A stretch of DNA of 9,265 nt from DUZB01 sp964407525 (lineage in GTDB: Bacteria > Desulfobacterota > DSM-4660 > Desulfatiglandales > Desulfatiglandaceae): assembly GCA_964407525.1 (NCBI GenBank), contig CAYOWC010000200.1, positions 1-9,265 of the forward strand, given 5' to 3'. Below, in pieces: positions 6,008 through 9,265 of the stretch. The notes below the pieces were generated by a model. That model was not told the origin of the DNA and did not search any database. It worked only from the letters and a program-made list of their open reading frames with translations. The translations under genes and the position numbers were made by a program. Position 1 is the first letter of the stretch; the number at the start of each line of letters is the position of its first letter.

Positions 6008-6175
6008 ATGTCAAAAAAAAATGAAATGGCTGAAGAAGTTTTCGCGGCCATGCTGGATGAGGCGATTGATGATTTAAAGAAAAGTGGTCTGGATGCAGGC
6101 CAAGTGTTTACCATCGTCAAAGAGAACTTCGGCAACGTTTACGCGAACAGGTTTTGCAGCAACCCCACAAACTGA
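6008..6175 (+). CDS. Small conserved-looking hypothetical protein, 55 aa, upstream of glgA
   Basis: A 55-residue acidic, soluble protein starting MSKKNEMAEEVF and ending CSNPTN. I do not recognise a family. The coding call rests on an excellent ribosome-binding site (GGGAGGG at 5994-6000, seven bases before ATG), a strong upstream promoter, and a stop codon only 23 bp before the glgA start. Predicted structure by eye: two amphipathic helices (about 4-26 and 31-45) joined by a SGLDAGQ turn, with one cysteine at residue 50. There is no signal peptide or membrane segment. Co-transcription with glgA suggests a role linked to glycogen metabolism, or simply a translated leader; the function is unknown. 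Confidence 0.7.
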   Translation: MSKKNEMAEEVFAAMLDEAIDDLKKSGLDAGQVFTIVKENFGNVYANRFCSNPTN

Positions 6176-6198
6176 CCCCTTATTTTGGAGTCCAACAT

Positions 6199-8127
6199 AT
6201 GGAAGACAAAGAAAATCCTTCCGTATCCTCTTTAGAAAAACCCGCACCAGGATTTTCTCCGGAAAAGGGGACATTCAGGGTAGCCATGGCTGCGTGGGAG
6301 ATCGGCCGGGCAGCCAGCGGAATGGGATCCAAAGTGGGAGGCCTGGGAGTCGTAGTAGAAGAGTTGCCTCCTGCTTTATTGGAAGCTGCCAGCAGAAAAG
6401 GGTTGCCCTTGGAGATCGTGACCCTATCCCCTTGTTTTGCATACCATGACAGGCGAAAAATGGTCCCTCTTGACATCCACCTGCCCGTCACCCTTGATGG
6501 CCAATCCTTCAACTTCGAAGCATATGAATACGTTTTTTCTGACGGGCAGAAGGTGATTTATTTCTGGGATGAATGGCAACTCAACTGGACCACCCCTTCC
6601 TCCATTTACCCCTTTGACTCGCACATGGCCTGCCGTCTTTACGCTGCTGTCTGCCAGGCGATGGCTGGCTACATCCAACAGGAAAATTTCCAAACAGTTC
6701 ACCTACACGACTACCACGTGGGCCTGATTCCTTTTTATCTTGGGGATTCGTACCTGAAGAAGACGCCCGTCCATTTTACGATTCACAATGCATCCTACCA
6801 GGGAATCACCCCTTTAATTAATGGCGGTTATCAATCCCTCGACCGTCTCGGTCTACCGGGAGAACACCTCTTTCACAAATATTTCGATTTTTTTGACAAT
6901 CTCAACCTGATGAAGGCCTGCCTGCTCAAGGTCCATGAATCGGGTGGAAAGATCACAACTGTGAGCGGCGATATGCCTGCGACATGGGGATATGCAGCGG
7001 AACTGAGGGAAAATCACGCGACTCTATGGGCAAGAGCGTACAGGCAGAAAGGAAGCCCTCCAGGTGAGGTCTTTGTACCCAACAGACATCTGGATCTTCT
7101 CGAAAAACTTCCCGTAGGCGGGATCACAAATGGAATGAGTGGCCGTAATCGGGCCGATCAGCTTCCGGAACTTCAGGCTCAGATTCTAACGGAAATCCAA
7201 CAGAAACGGAGCACAGACAATTCCCTTTTTCAACACCCCGTTACCCAGGCCCGGATGCTTGCCCGAGATCATACATTTGATGTGAATCACCTCCAGGTGA
7301 AATGGGAACTCAAACGACTGCTCCATCTGGAAGCATTCGGTTCCGACCCTGATGAAGATCCGATTCTTATCACCATTGTGGGCAGATTGGTTGAGCAAAA
7401 AAATCTCGCTTTGGCAGCCAGCATCCTGGAATGGGTGCTCAGGTTCGATGGTGGAGCCAAATTCATCATCCTGGCTTCAGGTTCTGAAGGGGATCCTTAC
7501 CAGAAGGCAACCGAGGCAGACTTCCTCAGGCTTGCCTCATGGTACCCGGACCGGGTTTATTTCAACAATACATTCAATCTTCCCCTCTCTAAACTCATTT
7601 TGGCCGGCGGGGATTTCACCCTGATCCCGTCACGTTTCGAACCGTGCGGACTGGTGGATTATGAGGCTTCGCTGCTGGGAAACATCGTCATTGGCAGAGC
7701 AACCGGTGGACTGAACAAAGTACGTCACTGTGCCTATCTGTATGACTGGCTCGATATCAGTGACTGGTATGGAGAAGCCCACGCCTTTTTCCGGTGCATT
7801 GAAGACGCCATCCTGACCTACCGTCATGATCCGGATCGGCACGCTGCCATGATCAGGGCGGCTATGTCCATTCATGCCGACTGGAAAGAATCAGCCAGCC
7901 AATATGTGGATATGTACCGTTATGGATACATGGTAAAGGAATGGCAGAAAAAAAGAAAAGGACTCGTTGAGGATTTCGCGGGATCCCTGGAAGAAAACCG
8001 TAGTATGTTTGACACTTTTTTTATCCCCGCCAGTGGGGAATATGGAGATGCCAGCGATTGGGAGCTCAAGGCCGCACTGGCCGAAATAACAAAGTCCGAT
8101 AATGGACCACCGCCTTCGCGGGGGTGA
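6199..8127 (+). CDS. glgA: Glycogen/starch synthase, GT5 family (long variant)
   Basis: It is predicted to transfer glucose from a nucleotide sugar, typically ADP-glucose, to the non-reducing end of an alpha-glucan in the cytoplasm. At 642 residues it is longer than the usual bacterial GlgA (about 480). The N-terminal GT5 Rossmann domain has KVGGLG (45-50), HLHDYH (168-173) and FTIHNASYQG (193-202). The C-terminal domain has NGM (311-313), GRLVEQKN (395-402, with Arg396 and Lys401) and RFEPCGL (479-485), where Glu481 and Glu489 form an EX7E pair. Extra length comes from an N-terminal tail, an expanded segment after NGM (about 314-385) and a charged C-terminal tail. Two usual GT5 positions differ: the Asp of KTGGLxDV is Val, and TGGLxDTV reads TGGLNKV. 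The start at 6199 follows GGAG by 8 bases; an earlier ATG at 6154 would overlap the small ORF. The last residues and stop lie in a REP-like repeat. Confidence 0.9.
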   Translation: MEDKENPSVSSLEKPAPGFSPEKGTFRVAMAAWEIGRAASGMGSKVGGLGVVVEELPPALLEAASRKGLPLEIVTLSPCFAYHDRRKMVPLDIHLPVTLDGQSFNFEAYEYVFSDGQKVIYFWDEWQLNWTTPSSIYPFDSHMACRLYAAVCQAMAGYIQQENFQTVHLHDYHVGLIPFYLGDSYLKKTPVHFTIHNASYQGITPLINGGYQSLDRLGLPGEHLFHKYFDFFDNLNLMKACLLKVHESGGKITTVSGDMPATWGYAAELRENHATLWARAYRQKGSPPGEVFVPNRHLDLLEKLPVGGITNGMSGRNRADQLPELQAQILTEIQQKRSTDNSLFQHPVTQARMLARDHTFDVNHLQVKWELKRLLHLEAFGSDPDEDPILITIVGRLVEQKNLALAASILEWVLRFDGGAKFIILASGSEGDPYQKATEADFLRLASWYPDRVYFNNTFNLPLSKLILAGGDFTLIPSRFEPCGLVDYEASLLGNIVIGRATGGLNKVRHCAYLYDWLDISDWYGEAHAFFRCIEDAILTYRHDPDRHAAMIRAAMSIHADWKESASQYVDMYRYGYMVKEWQKKRKGLVEDFAGSLEENRSMFDTFFIPASGEYGDASDWELKAALAEITKSDNGPPPSRG

Positions 8128-8131
8128 CAGG
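8103..8131. repeat. REP-like hairpin overlapping the glgA 3' end
   Basis: TGGACCACCGCCTTCGCGG through GGGTGACAGG forms a CACC-CC/GG-GGTG stem with one mismatch around a TTCG-containing loop. It matches the layout of the hairpin at 5681-5708 (TGGA...TTTCGC...TGACGG). The glgA TGA at 8125-8127 is the TGA of the repeat. The remaining gap, 8132-8361, holds no recognisable gene; a weak inverted pair GCCTGTC (8245-8251) / GACAGGC (about 8337-8343) is the only structure seen. Confidence 0.7.
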
Positions 8132-8361
8132 TTTGGAAACTTCTAATGAAATCGATCCTATGAATCCGGAAATTTGGCTTCGGTTATTCTTCATGTCATT
8201 CAGAGGAATTCACCTGTAAAGGTTTTATAAAAGGCTGACGCCCGCCTGTCTCGCCTAATCATGAGGATAATTGCTCCCAAATACAGGGGGATAGTAACAT
8301 CGACCAATCTCAAAATACAGTACGAACGGCAATGGCGGACAGGCCTTAACTCCTCCATGAT

Positions 8362-8383
8362 CGCTAATTGCAGCTTTTAGGTA
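8362..8383. repeat. Heptamer element end (copy C, inverted fragment)
   Basis: Read on the minus strand this is TACCTAAAAGCTGCAATTAG followed by CG, matching the first 22 bases of copy A with one mismatch. Homology stops there, so only the terminal sequence is present. It directly abuts the stop codon of the following minus-strand gene. Confidence 0.65.
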
Positions 8384-8689
8384 TCACGCTTCCTCGAGGA
8401 CTTTCAGGGAAAGCCCAAGAACAATATCCTTTACTTTTTCCCTGTAGGTTGCCATATGAGGCGAGGCAAGATGCGCCTGGAGAGCCTCAACGCTTGACCA
8501 TTTTTCAATAATCGTGACCATGTTCTCGTCCAGCACCTGCGGTGGCAACCCGGTTTCCACATCCATTGTTGGGGCATAGTCAATGCACCCTTCCTCGTTT
8601 TTTACAGCCGGGACATTTGCCTTGAAGGCCTCCAGAAATTCAGATACTTTTCCAGGTTTCACACTGACAGAAGCAATCACGTGAATCAT
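8384..8689 (-). CDS. Putative quinol monooxygenase / antibiotic biosynthesis monooxygenase (ABM) domain protein
   Basis: A 101-residue single-domain protein of the ABM dimeric alpha+beta barrel superfamily (YgiN-like), cofactor-free small proteins often annotated as quinol monooxygenases; actual substrates are known for few. Family landmarks are the N-terminal strand MIHVIASVSVKPGK (1-14), the GCIDYAP segment (34-40), and IIEKWSSVEALQAHLASPHM (60-79), which includes the typical W-x-S-x-E-A-L-x-x-H helix. The length is normal. The ATG at 8689 is preferred to one 24 bases upstream because GGGAGGA lies 7 bases before it and the domain begins at that Met. It is convergent with glgA and divergent from the methyltransferase gene, and appears monocistronic. 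The family is clear; the biochemical role is not. Confidence 0.88.
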   Translation of the reverse strand: MIHVIASVSVKPGKVSEFLEAFKANVPAVKNEEGCIDYAPTMDVETGLPPQVLDENMVTIIEKWSSVEALQAHLASPHMATYREKVKDIVLGLSLKVLEEA

Positions 8690-8956
8690 ACTTATTCCTC
8701 CCTTTCTATTCAAATAATCGAAAATTTACACTCATTGTTCGGTTCCCCTAAATGAAAAAATAATTTTCTCTTGCTCTATTTTGAATTCCACAATATTCAA
8801 TTTCCGGGAGCTTACACTCTTTTCATCGACAAATCCATCAGTTTTGTGAGAAGTTAAAGAATCAAAAAAGCGACAGCCTTCGCACAAGCCAAAAAGTAGG
8901 TTACACTTTCTTGTGATAGAATCCTTACGGATTAACTCCAAAATCTTAACCACAAG

Positions 8957-9005
8957 GAGTTTAGGCGTAAGCCTTTTATTGTCTATTCTGTTACGGCCTA
9001 AACTC
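8957..9005. promoter_or_regulatory. Long hairpin upstream of the methyltransferase gene
   Basis: GAGTTTAGGCGTAA (8957-8970) pairs with TTACGGCCTAAACTC (8991-9005): 14 pairs with a single bulged base and a 20-base loop. It lies about 130 bp before the methyltransferase start in an AT-rich region (8690-9132) without a credible gene. It lacks a following T-run, so it is not a standard terminator; it could be a leader structure, a regulator site or a repeat remnant. Confidence 0.5.
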
Positions 9006-9132
9006 GCAAATGAAGGATACCAAAAAAGCTATGAATATTTTCTGCAAGCGTGTATTATTTCGAAGGATATTGTTTTATTTCATCCACTTTTACTGAAAAT
9101 CGTTAAACAACTTCATATTAAGAGAACAAACC

Positions 9133-9265
9133 ATGAGCAGCGATACAAAAAATACTGAGAACTCATTTCCCCAAAAACTGGCGGACATTTTGAACTACGG
9201 ATCCCTGAACCTGGCCATGGGTCTTGGCTACCGGGTTGGCCTATTCGACGCCATGGACACTTTTG
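9133..9265 (+). CDS. SAM-dependent methyltransferase, N-terminal fragment (runs off the window)
   Basis: Only the first 44 residues are present. The segment ADILNYGSLNLAMGLGYRVGLFDAMDTF matches the N-terminal helical/winged-helix region seen in class I methyltransferases of the Rv2258c type, where a pattern of the form LN.A.LAL....G...GLFD.M precedes the SAM-binding domain. The catalytic domain with its glycine-rich SAM motif lies beyond the window, so the assignment rests on the N-terminus alone and the substrate cannot be guessed. The ribosome-binding site is weak (AAGAGA about 7 bases before the ATG). It is divergent from the ABM gene. Confidence 0.7.
   Translation, partial: MSSDTKNTENSFPQKLADILNYGSLNLAMGLGYRVGLFDAMDTF

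Noticed and set aside
6154..6198. Upstream ATG for glycogen synthase
   Set aside because: It overlaps the small ORF in another frame and lacks a ribosome-binding site; 6199 has GGAG at proper spacing.
8244..8344. Weak inverted repeat GCCTGTC/GACAGGC downstream of glgA as a terminator
   Set aside because: The arms are about 80 bases apart and no T-run follows, so it is not a credible intrinsic terminator.
8732..8953. 73-aa minus-strand ORF
   Set aside because: GTG start without a ribosome-binding site, no recognisable family, and AT-rich divergent intergenic context; I cannot support it as a gene.
8913..9158. 81-aa plus-strand ORF
   Set aside because: It runs through the hairpin and overlaps the methyltransferase start in another frame; no family features or ribosome-binding site.

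Overview
The window looks like chromosomal DNA of a Desulfobacterota-type (former Deltaproteobacteria) anaerobe. The evidence is indirect: a PAS-AAA-Fis sigma-54 enhancer-binding regulator with a cysteine-bearing PAS domain, an uncharacterised biotin-synthase-like radical SAM protein, a long GT5 glycogen synthase, and several families of palindromic intergenic repeats of a kind common in that phylum. No phage, plasmid, CRISPR, rRNA or tRNA genes were seen.

Layout: 1-272 is intergenic and holds a MITE-like element with heptamer-repeat arms. On the minus strand, a radical SAM gene (1722-2705) is followed 84 bp later by the sigma-54-dependent regulator (273-1637), probably as one operon. A divergent intergenic region (2706-3077) holds a 26-bp perfect inverted repeat and a probable promoter, then rimO runs on the plus strand (3078-4415). 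rimO converges on a Nudix hydrolase gene (4478-5377, minus), and a degraded copy of the heptamer element fills the 62-bp gap between their stop codons. Region 5378-6007 is divergent and packed with nested repeats: 17-bp terminal inverted repeats, two REP-like hairpins and a 24-bp triplicate. It ends in a strong sigma-70-type promoter that drives a 55-aa small ORF (6008-6175) and a 642-aa glycogen synthase (6199-8127). This operon converges on a small antibiotic-biosynthesis-monooxygenase-like gene (8384-8689, minus). After another divergent intergenic region with a long hairpin (8957-9005), a SAM-dependent methyltransferase gene begins (9133) and runs off the end.

The genes do not form one obvious pathway. 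rimO (ribosomal protein S12 modification) and the Nudix enzyme are housekeeping types; glgA with its small leader protein is carbon storage; the radical SAM/regulator pair is the least characterised unit. The most unusual aspect is the intergenic DNA. At least three repeat families sit in the gaps, and two of them reach into genes: one supplies the glgA stop codon and last residues, another the stop codon of the Nudix gene.
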